A DNA stretch of 64,000 bases from Ctenosaura bakeri (taxonomy: Eukaryota; Chordata; Lepidosauria; Squamata; Iguanidae), in contig CAOLHI010001254.1 in the NCBI GenBank assembly GCA_948474755.1, positions 124,001 to 188,000 on the forward strand, read 5' to 3'. Under the pieces are notes generated by a model that made no database searches, was not told where the DNA came from, and was given only the letters and a program-made list of their open reading frames with translations. Made by a program: the position numbers and the translations under genes. How positions within the stretch are numbered: position 1 is the stretch's first letter; every line of letters starts with the position of its first letter. Shown here in pieces: positions 29,691 through 42,800 of the stretch.

Positions 29691-30470
29691 TTTTGATTGG
29701 ATACACTGTGTTGGGAAAAGCAGCATTTATTATAAAGACATTTTGAAAGGAGCTGGGAAAAGTTTGTTTGTTTTGTTTTCTGGTTAACCTAGAGTTTGGA
29801 AAACTTAATTTCCATTCAGAGAAAAATATTTTCATTTGTTACACTTTCTAATGTGAATTACATGCTCTGGGTGAATGTGACTGAGGATTCATGTGTCATG
29901 CTTTAATGACATCACTAGGGGCTATTCCTCAGTGTCAAGTTTTGGCTCTGAAATAACTGCACATCGGATGCTTCTCATATGGAAATCCTGTTTTGAAGCC
30001 CGTGTCTGCACGTATTGCTAGACTGAGCATTCCGCAAGTTTCTGCTTCCTTGCCTAGGTATTTTTTTTTTTTAGAAACACCTAGCAGGAGGAGGAATATG
30101 CATCTTGTCTGTCAGAACTGGTACCAGGCTTTATTAGTCCCTCCATCTGATGCTGCCAGTGGGCTCCAAGGCCCATTACCTGGCATTCCTTCCACTCCCA
30201 TAGTTATCAAATAATCCTCAGGCAGCAGCAACACAATGTTGGGTATTGCATCTTGGGGAATCTAACATAGTGCATGCTCATCATGGATCAGAGCTGAGCA
30301 CTGATTTAACTCCTATAGAGTTGTAAGCACATACACCTCAAGCATTGCAAAAATGTCCCTGGGAATCTGCAATGGTACCAATATATTGCTTTTCCTGAAA
30401 AAAATCACAGATTCAGAACTCTAGCATGAACTTTCCACACCCCACATTAAAATTACAGAGTGTTTCCTCC

Positions 30471-30506
<36 letters not shown>

Positions 30507-31157
30507 TAAGTAGCTGGGATGCAGTCTTGGAGAGGATAAATGCCCAACAATCAATCAGAACTGGGTGGATGCAGACAGCCTTCCTATCATCTGTTGCAGG
30601 TACTGATTGAACAAGGAGGAAGGGAGAGACAGGAACAAAGCAATGGGTGGCAAGGAGCAGTTTGAGGCTGAAAATGTGAGAATCTTTGTTTATCCATGTG
30701 CAAATGTGATAGCTCAAGGAGAGCATGTGCTTTTATGGATATTTCTGTGAGAGTGGGTGTATATCTCAGTAAGGAGAATAGCATGTGTGTAGGATATGGG
30801 GGAGACACAGAAAGACAGAGAGAGGCTAATAGACTTCACCCTATAGAATAGCAGTTCGTTTATGTTGACAATGCAATCATATACGTATCTATTCAGAAAT
30901 AAGTTCATTGATTGCTGTGGAACTGACACTCAAGGAAATGTCCACAATATTGAGACCCATGTAACATCCTAGAAGGCCACTGGAATGCATCAAATTCTTT
31001 ATGATAATCATGTTTTTTCCCAATTGTATATATGTGAATTAATTATATTCCATTTATTTCCTGGAGTGGCTGGAGTTCTACATGATTTCTCCCCATTCTT
31101 TCTCCTGCTTGTACCTTAACAACATGTGAAGTAGGTTAGATTGAGTCTGTGATTACA
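29691..31157. other. Intergenic, tetranucleotide repeat only
   Basis: An (ATCA)n microsatellite of about seven units lies at 30475-30504. No other feature recognised. Confidence 0.45.
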
Positions 31158-31352
31158 GTTGTCATCATGTGCCTTCAAGTCATTTCTGACTTATGGCAAC
31201 CCTAACGTGAACCTATCATGGGATTTTCTGGGGCCAAGAGTGTATGATCTGTCCAAGGTCACTCAGTGCATTCCCATGGCCAAGTGGGGAAGTGAACCCT
31301 GGTCACTAGGATTGTAGTCCAATGCTCAAACCGCTACACTACCTCATTATCC
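31158..31352 (-). mobile_element. Sauria-type SINE
   Basis: Inverse tail CTTCAAGTCATTTCTGACTT at 31173-31192 and inverse tRNA-like head ATGCTCAAACCGCTACACTA near 31322-31341. Confidence 0.8.
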
Positions 31353-32189
31353 AGGTTTCATTTTCCATGGTTCAGGTACCCACAGCCAATCTCTTCTTTC
31401 ACAAACTCACCTCTCTCCTTCATATCTTTTGCCTGATCCGGTCCCTGGCATCCAGAAGACAGCACTCGCATGGCCTGCTCACACCTTCCCTGCCTGCCTG
31501 GCCACCTGCATCCTTTATTAACCGCCTCTCTGCCAGCACTGCCACAGGAAATGGCCCTGGCTTCACCAGAAGTATCCTTCAAGCTTCACAGGGAGAGGCT
31601 TCATACTATTGGGTACTAGGAAACTTCTCTGTGGTGGTATCTGCAAAGTTAGAGGTGACTTTTGGTGACAGTATGGGAATTGGTATTATCCACAGTTTCA
31701 GGCATCCAGGGAGACTTGAAGTGCATCTCCCACAGATAAGATGGGAGTACTGTGTACAGGTGACCACCCAAGGTTTATGGGGAAGTTAGTATATATATGA
31801 ATCTGGTATAAAATGTGTATTGAGCATATGGAGTTGATGTTAATATAGAGCTCAGGCAATGATCATGAGTCTGAAAGAAAGCTGACACTCTGATCAGGAT
31901 CTGATTGATTCTACATTGATGCATACTATAATATTTATAATCATGCTTCATAAGCACAGAAACACCATTTGCTGATTTACACTCCTCTTTGTTTTTTCCT
32001 ATCTTCAGTGCATAAATCTTGCAGCTTCTTTGCTTAAAATATTACAGTTTTATGTGTTCTTTCTCACTGACATCTTTTCCACTCAACCATACCCTTTGAA
32101 TAGCATCCTTGTGTTGCTCAGCCTCATGACTTACAAATTCACACAGGTGCCCCTGTTTTCATCTGTGGAATGTTGGAGCGTATGTACTA
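31353..32189. other. Intergenic, nothing certain
   Basis: The segment TTATCCACAGTTTCAGGCAT near 31685-31705 is reminiscent of Tigger-like ends, but no matching inverted end was found. Confidence 0.3.
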
Positions 32190-32296
32190 TAGATGGCCTC
32201 AGAGGGTGGTGGAGGTCTTTAGAGTTTGGGTGGGCATTTTTCAGGAATGCTTTAGTTGACCCTTGTAATCCCTTCCAGCTTTAAGATCCTATGTTT
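32190..32296 (+). mobile_element. Diverged CR1 3' end
   Basis: TAGATGGCCTCAGAGGGTGG, a degraded FKQRL-type end of the ORF, and CCCTTCCAGCTTTAAGATCC are recognisable CR1 tail blocks. Confidence 0.6.
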
Positions 32297-33389
32297 CTAA
32301 GAACATTTCCCAGTGTGGGGAAACAGTGTGGGGTCAAGATGGCAAAAGCTGTTAATGAGAAAGAATGGACAAGCTGGGAGAGCCTGTAGCAGTTTGCTTT
32401 TGCCTGAGTCCCCTGGGAAGGGCAAGATTCCATCCGCTCCTCCCCTCTTTGCTGAGCTGAGCACAAACAACGTTTGGATTTTGAACTTGGTTTGATGCTA
32501 CTAAAATAAGCAGAAGAGAAAGGGGGAAGTGGGAGAGAGAAACTAGGGTTTTTTAAAAACAGCTGACAAGGTGAAACAACTGTCAGGGGCCAGGAGTCAG
32601 TTTCTCTGGGTGAACAGCATCCTCGAAGAAGGACAAGCAGATGCATGCATGCAAGGAGCTAACCAGGCTGGAGCCAGATGGCCCCAGCATTTTAAGGAAG
32701 GCAGAGGGCGATGGCCTGATGCCAGAAACAACTCATGTGTTTGCCGGCCCTTGTATTTGTGTATTCTACAGATTTTCTGCTCGCCGTCTGCCTGCCTTCT
32801 CTGACCTTTGGACTGTCTGACCTTGCTGCCTTCTAGATTCCTGACCTTTGGACTGATACTTGACTTTGCTTCTGCTTCACTCTGACCAGGCAAGCTTTAT
32901 TGGCTTGCTCAGCTGTATCCGTTTGCCTGCTGAATACCTTGGCACTCCATTGTGTTACAACAGATAGCTGACGCCTACGACAAGAACAGAGGATTAATTG
33001 GGACTGTTCCTGCCAAACTGGGATGGTTGGAGGGTATGATGTAAGCACACCTCTTCACTGTAGGAGGAAGGAAGGTGAGTTCATAGCAAGCAGTAGCAGC
33101 ACTGGAGACAGCTGGGTAACCTACCACTGACTGGAGTCTCTCTCTTGAGAGAGAGTGTGGTTGCTAATGCGTTCTTCTGTGGCTGCAGGCCATTGGCAGG
33201 TGCTCCCCCCACTGACTCCTGGTGCCAGGCCTAGTTGTTAGTGAGGCATTGTGTATAACAGATGCATACCCCTGTGCTGTTCCAAATCACCTTTTCAAAA
33301 AGCCTTTCTGTTTGTCCTCAGCTTCTGATATTCAGAATGCATACTGGGTGAGCCAAAGACATTTTGCTGCCCCTGGTGAAGAACAAGAT
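32297..33389. other. Intergenic, possible old LTR
   Basis: From TGTCAGGGGCCAGGAGTCAG at about 32580 to about 32990, the CT-rich GACCTTTGGACTG repeats resemble U5/R parts of some reptile LTRs and the 3' part of 48822-49744. The borders are not defined. Confidence 0.25.
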
Positions 33390-33760
33390 TTTATTCATTT
33401 TATTTGACTTACATCCTGCCTTTCTCCCATTAATGGGTGTCAGAGTGGCTTACAATAAAACAGCACATAAAAGGAATAAAAGCAGTGAAAGTTCAAAATG
33501 CAATTGTTTTAAAAAAAAGTACAGCAAAAGAAGAATGCAGCACCCATCCAGTTAAATGCTCTTTCTGCTGCAAGGCAAAGCTCTGCCTGGACTCAACGGT
33601 CTTTTCCTACCAGCAGTTAGACATGAGCCTAAATTCTCTCAGTAGAAAATTGCAAAATCCTGGGAGCAGCCACTAAGAATGCCTTCTCTTGTCTCTGCAC
33701 CAGAAGGGGGCAAGATCAAAAAATGCCATTTTCTTTCTATGTTTCTGTAGAAAATGTCAA
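33390..33760 (-). mobile_element. L2-like LINE 3' part
   Basis: Contains CTTACATCCTGCCTTTCTCC, TGGCTTACAATAAAA and GGGAGCAGCCACTAAGAATG, matching in order the L2-like fragments at 14985-15760 and 36670-37160. Confidence 0.6.
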
Positions 33761-34019
33761 GACAGGCAGCTGAATCTTTCTTCTTCTGAGGAATAATTTA
33801 TCACTGGTAATGGGACAGCATCTTCCACTACAGAAAGTACATGGGAATTCGGGACCAGCCGTATGGCACACATACCTGTCTTTCAACATCTCATCGTTGC
33901 CCCCTGCCATTTAGCTGCCTGAGATGGGCATTGTCCTCTGCTTCATGGTAGGACTTGTACTGTGTTTCTGAACATGAAGTGTCACTGAACACAAAGTTGC
34001 TGTTTGGCCAACAAAGCTG
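33761..34019. other. Intergenic, nothing recognised
   Basis: No supported feature. Confidence 0.35.
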
Positions 34020-34260
34020 ATAACAGTCCTTAAGAGACATCTCCTTCATGAATTTAGCTAGTGCTTTTGAAAGACATCTGAGCTAGTAGCCACCATCACA
34101 TCCTGTGGCTCTGCAGTCTTTAAGTTAATTAGCTGTTGTGTGAAGAAGTACTTCCCCTCTTTCACCCCATCTAGCCCCATGCCTATTACCTGTCAATTTC
34201 TTCGGGGAACCCTGAGTTCTAACATTCTGTGAGATGGAAGAAAATTGAAAACCATCAGAT
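34020..34260 (-). mobile_element. Old CR1/L3-like repeat remnant
   Basis: Blocks CCATCACATCCTGTGGC, TTAATTAGCTGTTGTGTGAA and GAAGTACTTCCCCTC belong to an ancient LINE family common in amniotes; heavily diverged. Confidence 0.55.
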
Positions 34261-34861
34261 TAGGTCTTAAAGACCTATTTTTACATCATTACATTATGGA
34301 ATTATACATCTGGTTCCAGAATATTTTTGGCTTGATTTGAGAAGTGCTTTTGAGTTTGACCTAATGTTCTGCTGAAGGTTACTGTTAAAATGTCTGCGCT
34401 GAATCTCTCTGTGCCCACTAGGTGGCAAGAGCTGACTGGCAAAGGTCCACAAACCTCTAACATTGTTTTAAAACAGATTCTCAGCCAAGCTCTGGTTACA
34501 ATTCCCAATCAGAGCAGAATTAGGAGCACATGCATGCACTAGTATGCTGTCATCATGTTTTGTTTTCCAGTTTGGACTGTAGCGCATGGATAGTAAAGCT
34601 GACACTTAAAAACGTTTGACATGAGCCACATCTAACTTGGCTGTCATATGGAAGGAGGGTGGTATTTTACTTAGAATGAGCCAGTATCTCACATTCCATT
34701 TTGTTACTGTTCCATGGATTGACTCTTCCCCCACGTTCTGCTCCACTTGCCTTCTGGTTTAATTTGAAAAATGTCTCCAATTAATGTCAGAATTGGCACA
34801 TGCGCAGTTTGCCACAGTATTCACTTAGTGAACCCCTGCATTTGCAAGGCACTGATACACA
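34261..34861. other. Intergenic, nothing recognised
   Basis: No supported feature. Confidence 0.4.
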
Positions 34862-35754
34862 TGTTACCCTGTTCTCTGGGGGTCCCAGGAGGGACACCTA
34901 AATAACCAAACACAAACACAAAGTTGGGGAAATTAGCTGGAGCACTCACTAAAGCTAGTGAGAGGCAGGGTAACTTAGCAGGGATCTTGCAACCCAATGT
35001 CTACGGGGTCTCAGGTCAGTCAAGCAGTCAGACAGTTTTAAAATAGCAAAAATTTGATGTTTTTATTAAAGGGCAAACAAACAGTAAAGACACCACAATC
35101 ACACAGCTAATGGAGGAATATTGATTTTTTTGGGGAAATGGGTGATACGACACCTTTCTCATAGTCCTGAAGAAGCTTGAAGAGGGTAGGGAAGAAAGCT
35201 CAGCACGGTCCACTGAGGGGAGCTCGCCGGACAAAACAGCAGCAAGGAGGTCTGGAACTTGGGAGCGATTCAAACAGGGCAAGCGATCCGAGGTGGTCTC
35301 GGAATCGGGGGGTTTATATAGGGTGAATTGTGACTGCAGGCCATGCCTTACACAGTGAGAACAATGTGAGTTTGGAGCGGGACAAAGCTTTGGAAAAGGT
35401 CAAGTTTAACATGATCGGCTTAGCGCTGAATCAACAATAGTGTAGCCAGTATGCAAATGCAAGGTGCTCAGCTTGGCTTTGTAAGACTATCGGCTCGGAG
35501 CCGGGCACCTTTGTTAGTGTCGTGCTTAAGCAAAAGGGTGTTTGCAGGAATGGTCCCTGAAGCGACGGAGTGGCTCTGTTCTGCCTGCCTAGGTGGAGAA
35601 TGGAATGTCCAGCAATTACCGCCCGCGCCTGTTTACATGCTTGTCCGGAAGCCTCGCAAACACGTGGAGCGGGGTGGCAGAGGAAGGCCGAATGGTTTTG
35701 ATATCAAAAGCGATATCTAGTGCTATCACCGGGTAGGCCTGGACCGAAGTAACA
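34862..35754 (-). mobile_element. Solo LTR, family 1, copy C
   Basis: Minus-strand orientation, with TGTTAC at the right end and GTAACA at the left end, and CACA on both flanks as target duplication. The inverse poly(A) signal TTTATT is at 35062-35067 and the inverse TATA region TTTATATAGG is near 35313-35322. Same family as copies A, B and D. Confidence 0.85.
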
Positions 35755-36669
35755 CACAGGAGTGCAAATGTGCACTGCTCAAACCACTGTGCACAAAAAT
35801 GTTTTGATCATTATCCATGGTCTAACCAGTCAGATTGTTTTTTGTGTGTTGTGTTATCATCAATGTATATAAGCACTCCTGCACATCAGTAACTTGTAAG
35901 GGAAAAAGGGCATGAACTTTTTGTTGCAAATTGTGCACACTGAACAGCCTTAAGAAAGGTCTCAAATAACCTAGTGATGGGTTATTTTCCCATTGTTTAT
36001 CACTTGTACTCTTTATAAAGCTTAGGCAATTTGCTGTTCTAACATCCAGGAACAAATTCTGATGGAAGTGTTTTATAAACAAAAATATAGTGGAAATTAT
36101 TTAAATGCAGGTACTCACAATTGCTAATAGTCTACATTGGCAGCTTAGTTACTAAGTATCATCTCCTAGCCTGACCTCCCCATAGCCCACCTTAAAAACC
36201 AGCGGCTAGGTCAGATGAGGGAGGTCTGTTCAACTTCTAATAGGCATGTGAGGAGAATGATGTTTCCAACCTGCTTCTACCAGTGAGGAAGGCTGTGACA
36301 AGCACTTGTGAGACGGGTCCTGTGTTTGATTGTCATAGATTCACCTGCTGGTGGGAGGAAATTGGATTGGTCATCCCTCATGTGCCCTGGTTGCCAACTG
36401 ACTCTCTTTCGTCCGATCCAGTGGCTGGCTGTTAAGATGGACTGGGATGGCATTTACATAGTTTTACAGTAGGAATATGGAGTTTACTGAATACAGAGCA
36501 GTTATGGAACTGTAACTCTAGCTTACAAATCCATAACTACAGTACTGAATGCCAGTGGATATTTTCCATAGCCATGCTATCAGGTCAATTCTCTCCTTCA
36601 TTGTGTTGTTATATGCATGTGTGTGTGGATGCACATACACATGAGTATGCACACATACCATTTTCTTAC
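35755..36669. other. Intergenic, nothing recognised
   Basis: No supported feature. Confidence 0.4.
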
Positions 36670-37160
36670 TGTTTATTATTTACTGCATGTATATGCTGCC
36701 TTACTCCCAGGTGGGGACTCAAGGCAGCTTCCAAAACTGTTAAAAGCAACTTACAATAGATTTAAAACTATTAAAATTAACCATATGATAGAGCATACAA
36801 CCATTATGAAAACATACAAAAGTTAAAAATTAAAATAAAACTTCCTAATAAAGATAAAAGCCTCTCCTTCTCACACATTGAAAGCCTATTTGAGCAGAAA
36901 TGTTTTTTGGTTGCTGGCAAAAAGAGAGCAGAAAAGGAAACAGCCTAGTCTCCTGTGGAAGGGAGTTCCAGAGGGTGGAAGCAGCCATTAGGAAGACTGT
37001 CTCCCATGTCCCCACCAAGCAAGTGTGTAGTGGGACTAAGAGAAAGCCCTGGTAGCCAGTAAAGGCGTTTTAATAGTAAAGCTGTGCTCCCTATAACTTG
37101 CCCCAGTCAGCAGTCTGGCTGTCACATAGTGAACCCGCTGAAAACAATTGAATACTTGTC
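36670..37160 (-). mobile_element. L2-like LINE 3' part
   Basis: GGAAGGGAGTTCCAGAGG and GAAGCAGCCATTAGGAAGAC on the plus strand are the inverse of the NSLP/RAFSVAA-coding block seen at 15212-15742. An AAAACTATTAAAATTAACC-type 3' region lies to the left. Confidence 0.6.
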
Positions 37161-38347
37161 TTGGTAATACAAGCCAGGTTGGTATGCTCGTCCAGGATCA
37201 AGTCCTGGATCAAGGATGTTTTTCTATTTACTGACCTGGCATTGAACAGCAGCATCAATGCTCTGTGGACTGACTTGGTAAAGCTAATGGGTCTTACTTG
37301 CCCCCTTCTAGATGAACCTTTCCTCTATATTTTTGCATTGCAAAAGGGATAGTTCACAACAATATATTGTTAGTGAGCAATTCTGCTTTTTTTTGTAGGA
37401 AAATCCACTTAGGTGAAGATTCTGAGGCCACAGGAGTGTGTGTGTGTCAGATGTCAGCTGCTTTGTATCTTTAAAGCAGATTGAAGTATACAAATACATA
37501 CTTGAAGTGTCCCATGTCACAGAGCAAATGATCACCATCTGCTGGTATGTATGGAGTAACTAGGAAAGCTTTAGAACGTTTGTTTTATTTTCTCCAGAAA
37601 TCATTTCCCCCAGGCAAGATCTTTGGTCAAAAATCTGCCTGAGAACCACACTTTCGGGTTGCAACAATACAGCATTTCTCTCTGCTGCTTGATGGAGAAT
37701 TTGAGAGTTCAGCTTTGGGACACCAGAAGACAAGCACGCTACCTGCCCAATTTGCACATGCAGTGAGTGGTGGTGTGGTAACTGCTTGTAAAAACAAGCT
37801 TCATGTTTTATTCTTTTCATTGAACCAAGATTCTGCTGGAACAGGGTGGTTTCCATGGCATTCATAGGAGGAACTACTGGTGGAGGAATAATTCAGGTCT
37901 CATATCTCACATGGCTGGGAGGCGAGAATTGCTCCAGCAATATCAGAACCACTAGATTCCCTCCCCCCTCCCTCTGTTTTAATATAAAATGTAGGAAGTT
38001 GGTTTGGTGCTCAGTCTTCCTTCAGCATTCCAGATGGTGTGTTTTGCTCAGTGGCAAGTTCCGTAGATAAGCAACTAGAAACTGCTGAGCCAACTCCAAA
38101 CCTGTCATGGATGGTTCCAAATCAAACATACATGGAGGTGATCCATGAGGTCATTTACAAAGGACCTTTTGGGGAGATGTGAGGGATTCAGATAAGCTGA
38201 GCAAACAGACCAAATGATCTTCTTAAAAGTCTTTATTGGGTTTGCTATTTACTCACTGGTAACTTGTTGACTATTTACTCTCCAGGAAATTGATGCATCA
38301 AGAGCCTCATGTGATGCTGGTTCAGGTTCAATGGCTGGACACATTTG
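37161..38347. other. Intergenic, one unit of a spaced direct repeat
   Basis: The ~36-bp unit TTGCTATTTACTCACTGGTA at 38234-38268 recurs at 38755-38789. Nothing else recognised. Confidence 0.4.
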
Positions 38348-38534
38348 TATGTTGTCTGTTGGGTGCCTTCAAGTCATTCCTGACTACGGTGACACTAAGG
38401 TAATGGGATTTTCTGAGGCTGAGAGGGTGTGATGTGCTCAAGGTCACCCAATGGGTTTCCATGGCCGAGTAAGGAATCGAATCCTGGTCTCCAGGATTGT
38501 AGTCCAGTACTCAGACTGCTACGCTATGCTGGCA
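38348..38534 (-). mobile_element. Sauria-type SINE
   Basis: Inverse BovB-type tail GCCTTCAAGTCATTCCTGAC at the left, inverse B box TCGAATCCTGG near 38475 and inverse head TACTCAGACTGCTACGCTAT at the right. Confidence 0.8.
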
Positions 38535-39082
38535 TATACACACATAAATGCAAACACTTTACAGCTATCTTCCCTTCTCACTGGGATGGAGCAAAGCACT
38601 TTCTTGTATTCCAGCAACTTTGATCCATTCATTCTGCCGTGCACAGTGAGGAAAGGTGTGAGATCAGCAGTTAGGGAAGAGTTTTTGGCAGACATGGTAC
38701 AGAAGGTTCGGGCAACCCTGGGAGACAAGGATGTCAAACTATCATCCTGAGTCGTTACTGGGCTTGCTATTTACTCACTAGTAACTGGTAGAGTACTAAT
38801 TATCTATTGCACAGATGCACAACCCATAGCCTGGACCACATGAAGGGGCTTAAATATGGTCTCCCAGTAGTGCTGCCCGTTCAAGATCATACCAGGCCTT
38901 GATGTTTCTGGGCCAAAACCTAAGACCTAGGAACCCTGATGGTGTCATGAAATATTCCACACTTAGTACCAATTACAGTTATTTACAGTGTTACCACACC
39001 ATATGCCCCCACTCTGTGGGATGTAGTATTTTCATAATTGGACACTTTTTTATAGTTGGAATACATGGAATACATGCACTGG
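38535..39082. other. Intergenic, nothing recognised
   Basis: No supported feature apart from the second direct-repeat unit at 38755-38789. Confidence 0.4.
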
Positions 39083-39800
39083 TTGTAAGCATATGCCAGG
39101 ACAGAATGACCTCAGACATGACCAGGTAATAAGTTCAGAGAAGATTAGGTGGGAAAGCCCAGTGCTGATGAGCTTGGAATAATCCTTTCAAAAGCTATAA
39201 GTTGTGAGCACTCCCATAAGCAAAAGCAGGCAAAACTGCCGCAGTGAAGCAATCAGAGACCGTATTGTGAGCATATCCTACCGAGACTTCCCCTATTCTC
39301 ACACTACCTGACCAAAACATTAAGAGATTTGTCAGAACTCCCGTTAATATCTTGTCACCTAGATATAAGACAATCAGCCCATTCCAGAGGCTGTTGTCAA
39401 CCCCATGAGAAAGTCATTACCACTTTGTCCATGCACCCTCTTTCAGGACAGGAAATAGGTTATAAAAACTCCAGCTCTAGCTGCAGTAAATTGTAGTACT
39501 TGGATGTAATATATGGTGTCCAGACCTCTGTTCATTCTTGCTACCGTCAGATGTGCTGTCTGAGACACTCTGCTTCAACCTTCTGCTTCTGGAATGGTAA
39601 CTATGACCCTTTCCACCCTATCTCTCTCTATCCAACCAAACTTTCTTGCCTCATTTTCCAAAAGCCTTGTATGGTCCTTGAGAGTGTCTGATTTCCTGTA
39701 TATTTGTTAATTCTCAATAAAATACCCTGTTTAATTTTAACTGGAGTCCTCTTTACAGTTAGTACTGGTTTACACATGTGAAAAGACCCTGCTGTTACCC
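39083..39800 (+). mobile_element. Possible LTR, unrelated to family 1
   Basis: TTATAAAAAC near 39461 and AATAAAATA near 39716, about 250 bp apart, have the spacing of an LTR promoter and poly(A) signal with a CT-rich R region between. Ends and target duplication were not found, so the borders are guesses. Confidence 0.3.
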
Positions 39801-42800
39801 TCCTCTTGCAGGCCCCCTTTGAGCTATAATTCTCCAGATTTGAAGAAGATGCTGGCATTGTGGGTGGACCTCAAAACCCAAGGTTGCTCAGTCTCGGAAG
39901 CTGACCCTTTAATTCCCCACAATGCTCTGAATAAAGTCAATTTGGGGCATTGCACAATATTTAAATAGCAGCTTGTTCCCTAGTACTAGGGTTTCCATGT
40001 GAAATAAGGAAGTCTCTTTAGTGATTGTGTGAAGAGGGAATCTCAGCAGGTTCTGCTTTTCCCACAAGCAGCATCTACTGAAATTTCCTCTTCTATACCA
40101 CTATAGTCTTATCCCTTTTCTCACTGGCAATTCTACCTGGCACTAACGAAACAACTGCTGCTGTTGCTTGAACTTACTACCACCACTAAGAAATAACTTT
40201 GCATGTGAGCTTGCAGATTAGCATTGCCAGTTTTTCAAGACAGCAATAAAGGACAGTTGAAATTCATGACATGCAGGGTTGGCAATCAGAAAGTAGCTGT
40301 CAGCAAGTTTGCGTTCTACCTAAATACCAAAGGAAAGTATTGATTTCAGTTAACTAAGCCATGTGTTTCTCTCTAAAATTAACACATTTTCTGCCTTCAT
40401 AAATTACATGATGCAGACGTTTCTGTCTTTATGATGGGTTCACGCTCCAAAATACAGAGTTTTTGGCATTTTGTTCCATCTATATAAAGGGAAGAACTTT
40501 CCAGTCCTCAAATAGGGGACATCTCCTATACTAAGGGACACCTGCCAGCTCTATAAGGGACAAGCTTTCTGGCCTAAACTAAGGGACATTCCTTATAATA
40601 AGGGATACCTGGCAACCTTGCTTGCTGATATAAAGAGGAGCTTGTTGGAAGGGACCTTGCTAAGAGCCTTTTCAGATCTGTACCCAGCTCTGATTTTAGC
40701 AGCAGTCTTAAAATCATTTAATCTCAGAACTGGATCTGAGATACATTTGCATTTTATATGCACATTGTCATAACATGCCCATTTTTGTTCAGTTTTGCCT
40801 AAATATAGTCATCCTTTACAAGCCATTTCCCTTGGTACAATGTGGTTTTGTATGCTATTTCCATTAATCAGTGGATTTTCACGCACACTTTAATAGATGC
40901 ATTTTAAACATGTATTTTGATTGGAAGATTGTAACACCCAACTGGGAGAAGTGCAAATATAGTGACAACTGTGTTTCAGCAGGCATATTGGTTTGCAAAG
41001 TGCAAATTCAGTGAAGTTTGCACTGAAATGGAAACTGACTGAATTCCTGCCCTCTTCCTGATACTGTCTTCCTTTGCCTCAGATCAGCCTCTGCGCCGTG
41101 CCTTCCGTTACCACTGACTTGCCAAGCAGCTGAGCCTGCTGTCTCCTCCATTGCGGCGTTGGCAGAACCCCTTCTTCCCTTCACAGGTTTCCTGTAAGCA
41201 CGTTCCAACAAAAAGGGGATTATCTGGAACTTGTTAGAGCCCTTGCAGGGTGGGGGAATTAGTCTCTTTGCTCCAAAAATGTTCGCTTCGGCAGGATTAC
41301 AAGATAATGCATACGGAATGACGTGGGCTCAGCCAGGTTTATGGATTATTTCAAAATCAAATTTCTTGTAATCTCATCCACCATCTGGCACCAGCGAAGC
41401 AGCCGGCAGCCAGCCATGCCTCCTGCCACTGTGAAGCAGCCTGTGGCAACACAACTGGCAAGGGGACTCATGGTAGGGATTTGCTTGCCAGTGCAATCAG
41501 CCACTGCAGCCATGGGCCAATGCTAGACAAATCTCGCTTCTACGAGGCAGAGGCAAAGCCAAGCCACTCCTCTTATGCTTCCCTCCCTTGAAATTAGACA
41601 ATTTATGCCTAACACCCAGAAGTGTTGCCTGAGCATAGAAACTACAGGATTTCCAAGTGCGTGTATTTAATGGCTATGATTTCCTGATTTGTCCCCTTAA
41701 GCTTACCAATTGCCCTCGCTTACTGACTTTTGTTTGTTTATTTGGGCTTTTGAACCTGCCCAGTCTGAGAGGGTTTGAACAAATAAATGCAAAGGCAAGA
41801 AGAATAAAAATTGAAATGAGATTTTTAAAAAAACAACAGAAAAATGTTCAAAACTCTGACCTGATTCCCTTCCCTATTATTTTCAGTCAATTCCCTTTCA
41901 TCCTCAGGTTCCTACCTGTTGTTATTATATTATTGATATAGGTTTCCTTTGAAGGAAGGAAAGAGCACTGGAGACTGATGGAATTTTAGGAACATTTGAT
42001 TTATTTATGAATAGACAAGGAAGGCATAGGTGAGGGGCACATGTGGAGAAATAATTTATTTGGCATGCGTAAACCAAAACCAAAATAATTTGTACTTTTC
42101 AGACTAATGTGTGGGTTGGAATACTGTCTTGCATTGGTTTGTACATCCTTTTGAATTTCAGATTCTCTTACTTCTTGTTTCCAAAGTGACACATAAACCC
42201 CGCACTCAAATAAGGGAATTGTGCACATGAGAATGAATTTATTGGGGAAATGTGCATGAAAAATTGTGTTTGGCGGGGGGAATGCACATTTTTCTATGGT
42301 TTAAAATATCCTTTTGGTGATTTATGGTTGCATAAGCAGCAGTTACTCTACTTGTCTCCTCCAATGTTGCAAAAGGAAAAATATACTACTTCCTTGTGCA
42401 GTGGGTTTCCCCAAGGCTCCACAATGGCAGCTGGACAGTGCCTGGGTGCAGTTCTCCTCCCTGATTGCCCGTGAGGAGGAAATGTGGACTGGGAAGGGTC
42501 TTTTTTGCTGCGGCCTGGTTTGCATAATCTCCTGAATTGGTGCTGCTCCCTGTTCTTCCATCTGCCCAGTTTGCCACTTTGATATGAACAAAGTGACTAT
42601 CTTTCCTGAATCTTATCTATTTCCCCAGGACCTGTGTAAATATATCTATAGAACTTGATCCTTTGCCACTTACAGCTAGGATCTCAGCCAACAATTTAGA
42701 GACTGAAGTAGAAATTGGAACAAATGGAGTGAATCCATCCAGTGATGGATGGAAAACTTTTTCCAGGTATTTTGACCAAGGACTCAATGACTGGCATGTC

